Assembly: GCA_015061615.1 (NCBI GenBank)
Contig: SUWE01000010.1
Coordinates: 1-62,086 of the forward strand
From: Lentisphaerota bacterium
GTDB lineage: Bacteria; Verrucomicrobiota; Lentisphaeria; Victivallales; Victivallaceae
Direction: 5' to 3'
DNA: 62,086 bases
The notes under the pieces were generated by a model, which was given only the letters and a program-made list of their open reading frames with translations, had not been told where the DNA came from and made no database searches. Positions 25,637 through 35,227 of this stretch are shown here, piece after piece. The translations under genes and the position numbers were made by a program. Every line of letters starts with the position of its first letter. Position 1 is the first letter of the stretch.

Positions 25637-27310
25637 TTAAAATTTGAATATTGCTCCGATTTTTCTGCCCATCAATATTCCTGCCGAAGCAAGTGTGACC
25701 GCCAGAAACGCCATTGCCCACACCCCGAATGCCGATGCGGAAGCAGGTCCGGAACCGAGTATCTGCGACAACTCCAGCAATGCTTTGGTGATGGGGAAGA
25801 ATATACTCTTTTGCGCCAGTATCAGCGAATCTGAAACTTCAAGCATCGAAAAACTGAAGGCGAACAATCCACCGACCAGCAAGTTGGCACCGATAAGCGG
25901 GAAGGTTATCTTCGTCAGCGTCCTCACCGGACCGGCACCGAAGTTTCTTGCGGCGAACTCCAACTCCTCCGGAGTCTGTTCCAAACCTGCCATCACCGCC
26001 CGCACAACGTAAGGGATGCGGCGCACCGCATACGCTGTCGCCAGAAGCCACAACGGATTTTCTACCGGATTGAACATCGCACGCGCCCAGGCATAATGGC
26101 TGGTCATTCCCAGAAATCCGAAGGCGATGACCAAGCCGGGGATCGCCAGCGGAAGCATCGACATAAGGTCGATAAGCCATGCGCCTTTGAGTTTCCAGCG
26201 CGCCGACATCAGCGCCGCCAGAGTTCCGCAGGCAACAGCGATCACCATCGCCAGAACTGAGTAACGCAGACTGTTCACGATCGAAGGCAGCACCAGAGGA
26301 TTGGATAATGCATTGTCAAAATGTTCCAGTGTAAAAACTTGCGGCAGCACCGAATCATACCATTTCAATGAGAATGCCGTTCCGGCCAGCGCCAGATGGG
26401 GCAGAACCGTCAACAGTGCCGCTCCGGCAAAAAGAAGTGTCGGCAAAAAGCGTTTGCCGCCGGTGAGCCGGACAGCTCTCGAACCCATGGAGCCTTTCAC
26501 CGCCGCCGTTCCTGCGGGAGTTGACAGAAGTTTGCGCATAACGATATAGATCAATGCGGATATGACCAGCATCACCACCACCAGCGCGTAAGGCAGAGGA
26601 TTATTTTCCAGTTCCGTCAAGCCGTTGAACACCTGTACCGGAGTCACGCGGTTGAATCCGAACATCAGCGGCGTACCCAGTTCCGTAAAGCTCCACACCA
26701 TGACAATGCTGCCGCCGGCGAGAAATCCGCTTTTGAGCAGCGGCAGTTTGATGCGGAAAAAGCGCTGAAGCGGAGTCGCTCCGAGATTTGCCGCCGCATC
26801 GGATAACGCCGGGTCGATATTGCCCAGAGCAGTTATAAGATTGAGATAAAATACCGGATAAAGGTGGAGCGCCTCAATGATGCACACCGACCAGAACTTG
26901 CCTTCACCGCCTAAAAAGTCGATACGGTCAAGTCCGCAATTTACCAGTATGGTATTCACAACTCCGTAGTAACCGAGTATCTGCTGAAATCCGATCGCTC
27001 CGACAAAAGGCGGCAGGATCATCGGCAGAAGCATCAGCATCGAACAATACTCCTTGCCCGCAAAATCATACCGGTCATAAACCAGTGCCAATACAAGCGA
27101 AATCACGGCGACGATGCCCGTTGTCACCAGCGAAATCGCCAGACTGTTCAGCAATCCTTCGCAATATACCTGTGAGCGGAAAATTTCCGCGATCAATCCC
27201 CACTGGCACCCCTCTTCCACAACGGTGAAAACCGGCAGTACCAGAAACAGCACCAGAAAAACTGCCAGAAGCAGCATCAGAAAATATTGAGTTATCCTGC
27301 GGAATATCAT
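25637..27310 (-). CDS. ABC transporter permease, fused double-domain (FbpB/SfuB type)
   Basis: About 12 membrane helices form two homologous permease halves (1-260 and 290-557). Each carries an EAA-like loop: DPALSDAAANLGATPLQRFFRIKLPLL and TPEELEFAARNFGAGPVRTLTKITFPLIG, which contact the ATPase. A single-chain double permease is typical of iron(III)/spermidine-like (FbpB/SfuB) importers. The start abuts the solute-binding protein stop with no gap. Substrate undetermined. Confidence 0.9.
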   Translation of the reverse strand: MIFRRITQYFLMLLLAVFLVLFLVLPVFTVVEEGCQWGLIAEIFRSQVYCEGLLNSLAISLVTTGIVAVISLVLALVYDRYDFAGKEYCSMLMLLPMILPPFVGAIGFQQILGYYGVVNTILVNCGLDRIDFLGGEGKFWSVCIIEALHLYPVFYLNLITALGNIDPALSDAAANLGATPLQRFFRIKLPLLKSGFLAGGSIVMVWSFTELGTPLMFGFNRVTPVQVFNGLTELENNPLPYALVVVMLVISALIYIVMRKLLSTPAGTAAVKGSMGSRAVRLTGGKRFLPTLLFAGAALLTVLPHLALAGTAFSLKWYDSVLPQVFTLEHFDNALSNPLVLPSIVNSLRYSVLAMVIAVACGTLAALMSARWKLKGAWLIDLMSMLPLAIPGLVIAFGFLGMTSHYAWARAMFNPVENPLWLLATAYAVRRIPYVVRAVMAGLEQTPEELEFAARNFGAGPVRTLTKITFPLIGANLLVGGLFAFSFSMLEVSDSLILAQKSIFFPITKALLELSQILGSGPASASAFGVWAMAFLAVTLASAGILMGRKIGAIFKF

Positions 27311-28876
27311 TTACTTACCCTCCTTCGCCAGTTCTTCTGCCCGCAAATAGCAGTTACGGGCATCTTCGCTCCACCGGCGCAGGACTGATGCCACCTGCGA
27401 TGCACTGTTTTCTTTGCTTATCTGCAATGATGCGGCGGCTTTGGCGGCATCAGCATAAACAAACGGTATCTTATTGAACTCTGCCATTGCCTGCGGAACT
27501 TTTTCCGGTCCTCCGGCGGCGATGATCGCGCTCCACGCTCTCTGAAGTTCCACATGCGGGTCGAGCATCAGCGCCTTGATCACCTGACGCAAAAGCGTGT
27601 AGTATCTGCCTGTCCACTGCGGACGGTAGTGAAAGTCCGCCCCGGATTCATAGGGACGGTAATCGGATTTGAAGAGATTTTTCTGATGCGGCGGCAAATA
27701 GAGTTCCTGCCGCACAGGCGCGCGGTGCAGGGTGGTCTTTTCCGGTCCTCCGGGAGTTCCGGCGCGGAAGGCGTGGAGTTTCTGACCTTCCATCGACAGC
27801 AGAAAATCGACAAACGCTTCAGCTGTTTTGCGGTTGGGCGCGCCGCGCAATATCTGCACCGGATCGGCACCTACCGCAGTTCCCCCTTTGGGCATTACAT
27901 ACGCGGAACGGGCATCACCGAAACGGTGGGCGCTCCACAGCTCCTCGGTAAATCCGTAAGTGTCGATGGCGGTTCCCGCCGCCGCATTGCCGCTGCCGAT
28001 ATCGCCGACGACTTTCGATGCCGAATCGGTAATGGTTCTGGCGTTGGCAAAAATCTTTTTGAGCATGTTCAAGCCGTCGCGCCAGCCGTCTGCGGGATTG
28101 CCCGCCTGCGCCATGCACTGCTGAACGATTATTTCATAACATTTGTTTGCCGAACCGGATTTGGTCGGGTCGGCAACGACGAGCGTATTGAAAAATCTCC
28201 CTTCGCTCAGGTCGCTCCATCTTTCCGGAGGACGCGGATCGCTCAACTCCGCCACGCGGTCTTTATTGTAAAATATTCCGAAAGTCGAAAGCACCACACC
28301 GTAATAATAACCGTTTTTGTCATATATCCGGTCGCCGCCGAACTCTGCGGGTATCGCACCTTCTGCAAAATACTCCGGATGACGTTCGGCAACTTTGCCG
28401 TCAACAGCATACCCTTTCTGCGCCATACGGCTGTGTTCAAAGGTTCCGCCGCCGGCGAAAACGTCGATACCGATACCGATGTCGGAATTGAGGAACTTCT
28501 TCCTTATCCAGTGATCTTTCTGCCGCCGGTCGCTGAAAATATCGCCGTACTCAGCTTTCCACGGAATATTTTCCTTTTCCAGAAAATAACGGAACTCCGC
28601 ATGAAAACGGTCGTCGATATACCGGGTGATATCCGAAGTTCCACCGGGAGTGCGGAAGTCGATGCGCACATCTCTGCCGTATTTTTCTTTGTACCACTTG
28701 CCGAAAGCCTGTTCGTATTCATCGCGGATGGTTTTGTTATGCGCACAGATGACGACGACGGTATCGACATCATCGGAAAAGATCTTTTCGACCACCTCTT
28801 CCTGAAAATAAAACGGCACTGCAAGGAGTGTTCCCAAAAGCACCAGACAGATAAGCAATCTCCGCCACATATTCAA
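27311..28876 (-). CDS. ABC transporter extracellular solute-binding protein
   Basis: The N-terminus (MNMWRRLLICLVLLGTLLAVPFYF) is a signal anchor or signal peptide; there is no lipobox. VVVICAHNKTIRDEYEQAFGKWYKEKYG, DVFAGGGTFEH and PNRKTAEAFVDFLLSMEGQKLHAFRAGTPGGP are patterns of the AfuA/FbpA-PotD type periplasmic binding fold. At 521 aa it is about 150 residues longer than classical ferric-binding proteins, with the extra length at the C-terminus. It lies 4 bp after the ATPase gene. Confidence 0.85.
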   Translation of the reverse strand: MNMWRRLLICLVLLGTLLAVPFYFQEEVVEKIFSDDVDTVVVICAHNKTIRDEYEQAFGKWYKEKYGRDVRIDFRTPGGTSDITRYIDDRFHAEFRYFLEKENIPWKAEYGDIFSDRRQKDHWIRKKFLNSDIGIGIDVFAGGGTFEHSRMAQKGYAVDGKVAERHPEYFAEGAIPAEFGGDRIYDKNGYYYGVVLSTFGIFYNKDRVAELSDPRPPERWSDLSEGRFFNTLVVADPTKSGSANKCYEIIVQQCMAQAGNPADGWRDGLNMLKKIFANARTITDSASKVVGDIGSGNAAAGTAIDTYGFTEELWSAHRFGDARSAYVMPKGGTAVGADPVQILRGAPNRKTAEAFVDFLLSMEGQKLHAFRAGTPGGPEKTTLHRAPVRQELYLPPHQKNLFKSDYRPYESGADFHYRPQWTGRYYTLLRQVIKALMLDPHVELQRAWSAIIAAGGPEKVPQAMAEFNKIPFVYADAAKAAASLQISKENSASQVASVLRRWSEDARNCYLRAEELAKEGK

Positions 28877-28880
28877 ATCC

Positions 28881-29906
28881 TCACTTCAGCGCCTGCAGTG
28901 AGCCGCTGTCAAAGGCAAGGAAAATTTTATCCCCCGCTTTGCGGTCGGCACTGGCAAACTCTTTGACGGACAGTTCACAATCCCCCGCACGGCAGAGCCA
29001 CTGGGCGCTTTCACCCATATATGTTCCGGATATGATCTCTGCGGGGAACGCTCCGTCACAGCCGGAGCTGACAACTTTGATACGCTCCGGACGGACTGCT
29101 CCGCAGGAGGCATTTTCCGTATTCCCCGAAAGCGGAAATTCTCCGAATGAGGTGTGCAGGGTTCCGGCGGCGATACTCCCTTCGATAAAGTTGATATCTC
29201 CGAGGAAAGTCGCGGCGAAACGGTTTGCCGGATGTTCATAAAGTTCCCGCGGAGAGCCGCACTGACTGATCGTACCGTCTTTCAGCACCGCCATGCGGTC
29301 AGCCATACTCAGCGCCTCCTGCCGGTCGTGGGTCACATAGAGCGCAGTCTGCTGACGCTCACGGCAGATACGGGCGATCTCACTGCGCATCGCATCGCGC
29401 AAACGGGCATCGAGGTTGGATAACGGTTCATCCAGAAGCAGTACCGCCGGTTTAACCGCCAGCGCACGGGCAAGCGCCACGCGCTGCTGCTGACCGCCGG
29501 AAAGCGAAGGTACGCGCCGGTCGGCGCAATCAGCAAGCTGAACCGCCTCAAGTGCGGACATGACTTCATTTTTGAGTTCTTTACCTTTGACACCAAGTAT
29601 CCGCAAACCGAAGGCGATATTTTCAAACACCGGCAGATGCGGCCACAACGCGTAATTCTGGAACATCATCGCCGCCTGCCGTTTTTCCGGCGGCAGGGAG
29701 CTGATCTCAACGCCGTCAAAGAGGATTTTTCCGGAATCCTGCTTTTCCAATCCGGCAAGGATGCGCAGCAGGGTCGATTTTCCGCATCCGGAAGGGCCCA
29801 GCAGAAAAAAGAGTTCCCCCGGTTTCACCTCCAGCGAAAAATCATTCAGCACCGGTTTGCCCGGAACAAAACTTTTACATATTTTTTCAAGAATCACAGA
29901 AGCCAT
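28881..29906 (-). CDS. ABC transporter ATP-binding protein (FbpC/PotA type)
   Basis: Walker A GPSGCGKST (about 38-46), signature LSGGQQQRVALARAL, Walker B VLLLDEPLSNLDA and switch His in YVTHDRQEA are all intact. The C-terminal TOBE-like domain (about 240-341) has GAVRPERIKVV and matches the FbpC/PotA group. It energises the permease encoded two genes downstream. It begins 3 bp after the sigma factor stop. Confidence 0.93.
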   Translation of the reverse strand: MASVILEKICKSFVPGKPVLNDFSLEVKPGELFFLLGPSGCGKSTLLRILAGLEKQDSGKILFDGVEISSLPPEKRQAAMMFQNYALWPHLPVFENIAFGLRILGVKGKELKNEVMSALEAVQLADCADRRVPSLSGGQQQRVALARALAVKPAVLLLDEPLSNLDARLRDAMRSEIARICRERQQTALYVTHDRQEALSMADRMAVLKDGTISQCGSPRELYEHPANRFAATFLGDINFIEGSIAAGTLHTSFGEFPLSGNTENASCGAVRPERIKVVSSGCDGAFPAEIISGTYMGESAQWLCRAGDCELSVKEFASADRKAGDKIFLAFDSGSLQALK

Positions 29907-29909
29907 CAG

Positions 29910-31268
29910 TTAAAATCCTCCGGGGTGGATGCATCCGTCAATATATTTGAGTTTTTCCGGCGAACGCAAAGTTGCAAGTATCTTTATTTCAAGCTGACGG
30001 ACACGCTCTCTTGTCAGGTGCAGCCGCCTGCTGATCTCATCCAAAGGCTGGACTTTGTTGCCGAAAAGACCGAAACGCATGATGATGATCTGCTGTTCGC
30101 GCTCCGGCAATGTGGCAAGCATCTCGCGGAAACGGTCGTACAAAATCCGCCGGGCAAGTTCCCTTGCCGGTTCATAAACATTTTCATCGGCAACAAGTTC
30201 TTCCAGAACAGTACCGTCTTCATCGTTGCCGACAAGGGTTTGCAGACTTATAGTCTGCATCGCCATTTTTCTCACGGCACTGATACGCGCTTCGGGCAGT
30301 TCCATAATTTTGGCAAGTTCGTGATTTTCCGGTTCCCGCCCGTGTATCTGCAAAAAGTTCTGTTCGCTTTTGCGGATATCCTGAATCAGCTTTATCATGT
30401 GCATCGGCAGACGGATAACGCGGGATTGTTCAGCAATGATACGGAAAATATTGTGACGTATCCACCAGCTTGCATAGGTGGAAAATTTGTAACCGAGCTT
30501 GAAGTCGAAACGCTCCAGCGCGCGCATCAGCCCCAGATTGCCCTCCTGAATAAGATCGTTGAAGGCGACTCCTTTGTTGCGGTATTTCTGGGCGATGCTG
30601 ACCACAAGGCGTAAGTTTGCTTCGACCATGCGGTTGCGGTATTCGGAGTGGAGCTTTGCCGCCTGACAGACAACTTTCACTTCACAGGCAAGTTCTTCCG
30701 GGCGCATAAGGAGTTTGCCGGAAACAAGCTGCAATTCATCGGGATTGAACTCTTTTTCCCGGATATCCGGCAGAGATGCCGCCCAGTCGAAATCCGGATA
30801 AAGCATACGGATATAGCCGCAGATGATATTCAAAAACTCCTCAGCCACTCCGGTCTGGATGCCGTATCTTTGCAGAAGTTCCGCAAGTTCACCGCGCAAA
30901 ACTGTACAATCGCTGCCGGCGTCGAACGCATTTTCAAGCTGAGCAAGTTTTGCGGCGATCTGCTCTTTCCACTCTGAAAAAAATCCCGGCAGGGGTACTT
31001 TGCCGTTTTCAAATGACGAAGGTAAAAACAGTTCGCTCAAATCCCCTTCACCTGCGGCGGCTTTGTCTATGTGGAAAATGATCTCGCGCGCGGAAAAACC
31101 GAAACGGCAGACCGCCTGACGCAATCCGCCGGAAACTTCCTCGTATTTGCGGCAGAGTTCCGCCTGTTCAAGCGTGGTAGGCACATCAATAGCCCCCAGC
31201 TGACGCAGATAACTGTTCAGGGCATCGGAATCGCCTTCTCTGACGGAGTAAGCACTTTTTTTACTCAT
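29910..31268 (-). CDS. Alternative sigma-70 factor (RpoD-related)
   Basis: The start at 31268 has AGGAGG immediately upstream and gives 452 aa. Region 2 is highly conserved (NLRLVVSIAQKYRNKGVAFNDLIQEGNLGLMRALERFDFKLGYKFSTYASWWIRH, about 210-265). Region 3 follows, with region 4 near the C-terminus (LPEREQQIIIMRFGL, LDEISRRLHLTRERVRQLEIKILATLR). Between region 1.2 (residues ~15-45) and region 2 lies a ~150-residue divergent helical segment. This is a group 2-type sigma; which genes it reads cannot be deduced here. It overlaps ispD by 8 bp. Confidence 0.9.
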   Translation of the reverse strand: MSKKSAYSVREGDSDALNSYLRQLGAIDVPTTLEQAELCRKYEEVSGGLRQAVCRFGFSAREIIFHIDKAAAGEGDLSELFLPSSFENGKVPLPGFFSEWKEQIAAKLAQLENAFDAGSDCTVLRGELAELLQRYGIQTGVAEEFLNIICGYIRMLYPDFDWAASLPDIREKEFNPDELQLVSGKLLMRPEELACEVKVVCQAAKLHSEYRNRMVEANLRLVVSIAQKYRNKGVAFNDLIQEGNLGLMRALERFDFKLGYKFSTYASWWIRHNIFRIIAEQSRVIRLPMHMIKLIQDIRKSEQNFLQIHGREPENHELAKIMELPEARISAVRKMAMQTISLQTLVGNDEDGTVLEELVADENVYEPARELARRILYDRFREMLATLPEREQQIIIMRFGLFGNKVQPLDEISRRLHLTRERVRQLEIKILATLRSPEKLKYIDGCIHPGGF

Positions 31269-31950
31269 TCCCCCCTCCTGCAAGCATCATGCGCAGTTTC
31301 TCAAGGTCTCCGGGTGAAGTAAGTTTCATATTCCACTGGCCGGAATCGACCAGTTCAACCGGAAATCCTGACAACCGCATTATTTCCGCATCATCAGTCG
31401 GAACAACTCCATTGAGCGCCCGGCATGCGGCACGGTACTTTTCAAGATCGAAAATCTGCGGAGTTTCCGCATGAAAGACCCTGTCACGGGAAACCGGAGC
31501 AGCTATCATGCCGTTTTCATCAGCAAGTTTCAAGCTGTCGGCAACCGGATTTGCAGCGATCGCTCCGCCGCTCATCCTCGCACGTTCAAGGACTTTTTTC
31601 AGCAGCGCGGCACTTGCCAGCGGACGCGCGGCATCATGTATGGCGACAAACCCTTTCGGCAAAGCAAGCGCATTAAGCGCATTTGTCACCGATTTGACGC
31701 GGTCACTGCCGCCGGCGACCCAGACGACGGATGCCTGCGGCAGAAATTTTTCCGCAATGCTGCGGTACATTGCCAATGCTCCGGAACGTACCGCAACGAT
31801 CAGATTCCCGGGGGCGGTCAACGGCAGAAAATTACGGATACTGTGGAGAAACACCGGCAGACCGGCAAGTTCCTCCAGCAGTTTATCCTTCTCACCGTAA
31901 CGCTGCGAACTGCCGCCCGCAGCGATGATCACCCCCAAGTCAGGAATCAT
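31261..31950 (-). CDS. ispD: 2-C-methyl-D-erythritol 4-phosphate cytidylyltransferase
   Basis: IspD makes CDP-methylerythritol in the MEP isoprenoid pathway. The nucleotide-binding loop AAGGSSQRYGEKDKLLEEL (about 10-28), AIHDAARPLAS (about 103-113) and TPQIFDLEKYRAA with TDDAEIMRLSG fit the family. The 229-aa length is normal. The region between differs from model enzymes, but the layout is clear. The start is 24 bp after the PIG-L gene. Confidence 0.9.
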   Translation of the reverse strand: MIPDLGVIIAAGGSSQRYGEKDKLLEELAGLPVFLHSIRNFLPLTAPGNLIVAVRSGALAMYRSIAEKFLPQASVVWVAGGSDRVKSVTNALNALALPKGFVAIHDAARPLASAALLKKVLERARMSGGAIAANPVADSLKLADENGMIAAPVSRDRVFHAETPQIFDLEKYRAACRALNGVVPTDDAEIMRLSGFPVELVDSGQWNMKLTSPGDLEKLRMMLAGGGNE

Positions 31951-31974
31951 AACAGATATTCAGTTTCAAACAGC

Positions 31975-32736
31975 TTACTTGACCGCAGGACGGGCAATGA
32001 CACCCAACGGATCGAAGTCATCAGGGCAGAAACCGTTCGGGTTGTGTCTGACCCAGCCTTCAGCGTATTCGCAGAATCCGCAGAGGTCACCCATTGCTTT
32101 GGCGCGGGCAGCCATATCTTCGAGATAGGCATCCATGCCCTGACTTTCATCCAGCCACTGTTTCTGGGTCTGGTGACAGTTGAGCATCTGGCGCTTGAGC
32201 GGAATGGTGGATGTGACATCGACGAAGATATCCGGAGTGACAGGACGGTTGAGCTGATCTTTCAGCGACAGCGGCAGAGAGTGATAGACTGCCACATCGG
32301 TGCTTACCGGAGCAACATCTTCCACACCGCGGAAGTTGCCCATGCCGCGGCAGAACGCGGCGGAAACCGCCAGACGTCCGGCGTTGATATGATCTTCCAT
32401 ATAGTCGAAAGGACCGTGGGTAAGCACGATTTCCGGATCGACTTCACGCACGACACGCACAACTTTGGTCAGCTGTTCGGTGTTATAGAAAACTTCGAGG
32501 TCGTGGGTGATGGATTCGTGATAGACAGCTCCCGCCATTTTGGCAGCCGCCATCGCCTCTTCGCGGCGGCGGGCGGCAAGAGCGCTGTGGTTGAGCATAT
32601 TGCCGCCGAGCGCACCGTCGGCAATATTCATGTAATGGATCTCATATCCGAGTTCTTTGAGACGGATGAGAGTTCCCGCCATCATAAATTCGATATCGTC
32701 AGGATGACTGGCGATCGCTATTGCTCTTTTAGCCAT
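31975..32736 (-). CDS. PIG-L family N-acetylglucosamine deacetylase-like protein
   Basis: The zinc site is plain: ASHPDDIEF (His and Asp-Asp, about residues 10-18) and the second metal ligand near EDHINAGRLA (about 117-126). PIG-L/LmbE enzymes remove acetyl groups from N-acetylglucosaminyl substrates. ATG at 32736 is preferred; an overlapping TTG at 32742 would add two residues. It is 2 bp downstream of the glucosamine-6-phosphate deaminase-like gene, consistent with one amino-sugar pathway. Confidence 0.9.
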   Translation of the reverse strand: MAKRAIAIASHPDDIEFMMAGTLIRLKELGYEIHYMNIADGALGGNMLNHSALAARRREEAMAAAKMAGAVYHESITHDLEVFYNTEQLTKVVRVVREVDPEIVLTHGPFDYMEDHINAGRLAVSAAFCRGMGNFRGVEDVAPVSTDVAVYHSLPLSLKDQLNRPVTPDIFVDVTSTIPLKRQMLNCHQTQKQWLDESQGMDAYLEDMAARAKAMGDLCGFCEYAEGWVRHNPNGFCPDDFDPLGVIARPAVK

Positions 32737-32738
32737 GA

Positions 32739-33668
32739 TCAATGCATCTCCACATCACAAACGCCGAAACCGGGGCGGTAGAAGTTGAACACAACATCGT
32801 CGTGGTCGCTCAAAAGTGACATCGGAACGCTGCTGTCGGCGATCTTCTGAGAGATCATGAAGGTGGTCAGGCGCATACCGAAGGGGTTGTCATGGTGTCC
32901 GGGATGCCAGATGGAAACGCGGTCGCTCTTCCAGGTCTGGACAGGACCGACGGTGAAGGCACGGCTGGGAACATTCTGAACGGTACCGCCGCCGGAAGTA
33001 CGGGCATTCTGGATCAGGGTGATCGGGTGCAGTTCGACCAGACGGGTACCGAGCTTGCGGTATTCTTCCGGAGTCGGCGGATTGTCTTTGTAAGCGCCTT
33101 CGCGGCGGACGGGATCGTTGAACGCCCAGTGTTTGGTCTCGCCCTGACCGCCCTGCATCAGCATGCAGCGGACTTCGTCATAGGATTTTTCATAGGCGGC
33201 AAGGTCGCCGTTGGGGAAGTGGAGGTTTTCTTCGGGCATACGCAGTTCCGGACGGATGCGGCTGAAGCAGAGATCCCAGTCAGCTTTGGCAAAGCCGAGG
33301 GGGAAATCCAGACCGGCGGGAACGTCGCCGTCAAGCGCCCACTCATCCATGCCCCAGAAGTGGGCATTCTTCAGGCTCAGACCGGTTTCGTTGACGATCT
33401 GGGCAACGAGGGGGAGCTGTTCGGTCGGACCGATGGGACCGCAGATACCGCAGGGGTTGTCAGCGGTGGCTTTTTTCCAGACGTTGATGTATTCCAGCGC
33501 TTCGGCGCAGTAAAACTCCTGATAGGTGTCAAAGAGGTTGATTTTGAATCCGGGACGTTCAAAACTCTTCAGGTTTTCGATCGTGATCCGTGATGCGGCA
33601 TCAAGGATTTCGCGGTCGAGTGTCGTGTAATCCCACCAATCGGCGGAGATTTTTGAATAAGCTCTCAT
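32739..33668 (-). CDS. Glucosamine-6-phosphate deaminase/isomerase-like protein
   Basis: [16 protein letters not shown] (about 107-122) resembles the NagB active-site MDEY motif, with Trp replacing Tyr. The C-terminal part ([28 protein letters not shown]) also fits the NagB/RpiA/SorC fold. At 309 aa it exceeds the ~260 aa of NagB, as in a subset found in Lentisphaerota and Planctomycetota. The start at 33668 is chosen because GGAG is 7 bases upstream; an ATG at 33674 lies too near it. The reaction is inferred: conversion of glucosamine 6-phosphate to fructose 6-phosphate. Confidence 0.75.
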   Translation of the reverse strand: MRAYSKISADWWDYTTLDREILDAASRITIENLKSFERPGFKINLFDTYQEFYCAEALEYINVWKKATADNPCGICGPIGPTEQLPLVAQIVNETGLSLKNAHFWGMDEWALDGDVPAGLDFPLGFAKADWDLCFSRIRPELRMPEENLHFPNGDLAAYEKSYDEVRCMLMQGGQGETKHWAFNDPVRREGAYKDNPPTPEEYRKLGTRLVELHPITLIQNARTSGGGTVQNVPSRAFTVGPVQTWKSDRVSIWHPGHHDNPFGMRLTTFMISQKIADSSVPMSLLSDHDDVVFNFYRPGFGVCDVEMH

Positions 33669-33717
33669 TTTCATTCTCCTTTTTAGGTTTGTTTATGGTT
33701 TTTGAGAGTAAAATTTA

Positions 33718-33746
33718 TTCATAACTGCATGCGGTCAGATAAGCAA
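33718..33746 (-). promoter_or_regulatory. Candidate promoter of the amino-sugar/sigma/ABC operon
   Basis: On the minus strand TTGCTT (33741-33746) and TATGAA (33718-33723) are separated by 17 bp, giving a leader of about 40 bases before the deaminase-like gene. Confidence 0.4.
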
Positions 33747-33799
33747 ATCACATGCCACCAGTCAAACTATATCACCAAAGATGCTTTTTTGCAAGTTTT

Positions 33800-35125
33800 T
33801 CAGCAAAATTCTTCGTCTTTTTTTGCAGAAAAAAGTGCAATCGGGCGTTCCGGCAGGGCTGTACAGTGTCCGGAGTGGCGGACAGCGGGCAGCCACAATA
33901 CTTTCCGCATGAACTCCCGCACCACCGGAACCGCCGGATATGCCGGTATCTGCCGCTTGATGCGCAATTCTTTGACTTTCACTTCTCTGTCTCTGCCGAA
34001 GGGGAGCATTTTTTCCCCTTCTTCCGGAGCGCCGATCTCCAGAACTTCCGGAAGAGTTTCCATATCGAATGCCGCCTGAAAAAGTGTGATATTTTCCGGC
34101 AGACGGTCAACTTTTTCCACCGTAAACAGCCACTTGCCCCAGCGCACCTGCGGGGTATCGCGCCAATGCCACAGGATACTTTCAGGGGCATCTTCATAAG
34201 GGAAGATCTTTCCGCCGGAAAAACAGAGTCTGCGTTTTTCATCCAGCACGCAGATACCGCTTTTCTGTTCATTGACCATTTCTGCAAAACGGTCGACAGC
34301 CGCCATGCTCAACGGCGCATCATTGCCGTACAATTCTTTGCACAACAGTCTCAACATGCGGCAGACCAACGCCGGCTCCCGGTGCAGATACCAGAAGTCA
34401 ACGCTGAATCTTTCCGGAGCATTTTCATAGATATTCTTTGCCGTTCCGTCGATGAATGAAGCATCATCACGCAGATTGCGTATCGTGGCGGCGACCGCTT
34501 TTTTTCCGCCGGGAAAAAGTTTGTAAAACTCCGGCAATATTTTGTTGCGCAAAACATTACGGCAGAAATCCCCGTTGATGTTGCTGGAGTCGACCGCCCA
34601 CTTTGTTATGCCGTTTTCTTTCAAAAAATCTTCGATCTCACTGCGGGTGTATACCAGAAGCGGACGGAAAAATTTTACTCCTTCCACTTCGGAATACAAC
34701 TGCATTCCGGTCAATCCCGAAGCGTTGCTGCCCCTGCCGGTGCGGATGAAAAAATTTTCGATAAGGTCATCCTTGTGATGTCCGAGCAGAACGACCGGAT
34801 CGGAGTAATTTCTGCACAGCTCTTTCCACTTTTCCAAACGCGCCTGACGGGCGCGCGACTCAAGGTTGCCGCCGGGGGGGATATGGAGGTCGATTTTGAG
34901 AAATTTCGCCTTGAGTTTGCGGGCGAACTCCTCCGCATCCAGCGCCTCTTTATCCGACTCCGCGCCGCGCAGATGGTGGTTGAAATGGACGGCAAGAAGT
35001 TCACAACCGGATTTTTCCGCACCGCGTGCGGCAAGCATCAGCAAAGCGGTACTGTCGGCTCCGCCGGAGAATCCGACCAGAATTTGACCGTGAAAATCTG
35101 AAAAAATTGAATTAAACATTTGCAT
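33800..35125 (-). CDS. tilS: tRNA(Ile)-lysidine synthetase
   Basis: TilS makes lysidine at C34 of the AUA-reading tRNA-Ile. The PP-loop LVGFSGGADSTALLML (SGGxDS, about 17-32) and LLAVHFNHHLRGAESD are diagnostic, and HHKDDLIENFFIRTGRGS marks the substrate pocket. At 441 aa the C-terminal domain is present. Start is either ATG 35125 or 35119; an AGGAT site fits both, 4 and 10 bases away. It is divergent from rdgB with overlapping promoters. Confidence 0.94.
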   Translation of the reverse strand: MQMFNSIFSDFHGQILVGFSGGADSTALLMLAARGAEKSGCELLAVHFNHHLRGAESDKEALDAEEFARKLKAKFLKIDLHIPPGGNLESRARQARLEKWKELCRNYSDPVVLLGHHKDDLIENFFIRTGRGSNASGLTGMQLYSEVEGVKFFRPLLVYTRSEIEDFLKENGITKWAVDSSNINGDFCRNVLRNKILPEFYKLFPGGKKAVAATIRNLRDDASFIDGTAKNIYENAPERFSVDFWYLHREPALVCRMLRLLCKELYGNDAPLSMAAVDRFAEMVNEQKSGICVLDEKRRLCFSGGKIFPYEDAPESILWHWRDTPQVRWGKWLFTVEKVDRLPENITLFQAAFDMETLPEVLEIGAPEEGEKMLPFGRDREVKVKELRIKRQIPAYPAVPVVREFMRKVLWLPAVRHSGHCTALPERPIALFSAKKDEEFC

Positions 35126-35148
35126 TTATCCTCATTATGCTTTATAAT
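35120..35148 (+). promoter_or_regulatory. rdgB operon promoter
   Basis: TTGCAT (35120-35125) and a perfect TATAAT (35143-35148), 17 bp apart, face rdgB. The -35 box overlaps the tilS start codon, so expression of the two sides may interfere. Confidence 0.6.
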
Positions 35149-35173
35149 ATAACATTGCCGTGCCGTTATGCAA
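35144..35173 (-). promoter_or_regulatory. tilS promoter
   Basis: On the minus strand TTGCAT (35168-35173) and TATTAT (35144-35149) have an 18-bp spacer. The -10 boxes of the two divergent promoters share the same bases. Confidence 0.4.
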
Positions 35174-35227
35174 TACTCCACGGTACACAATGTGAAGAAA
35201 TTTTGAAATTTATGGAGAATCACAGTT

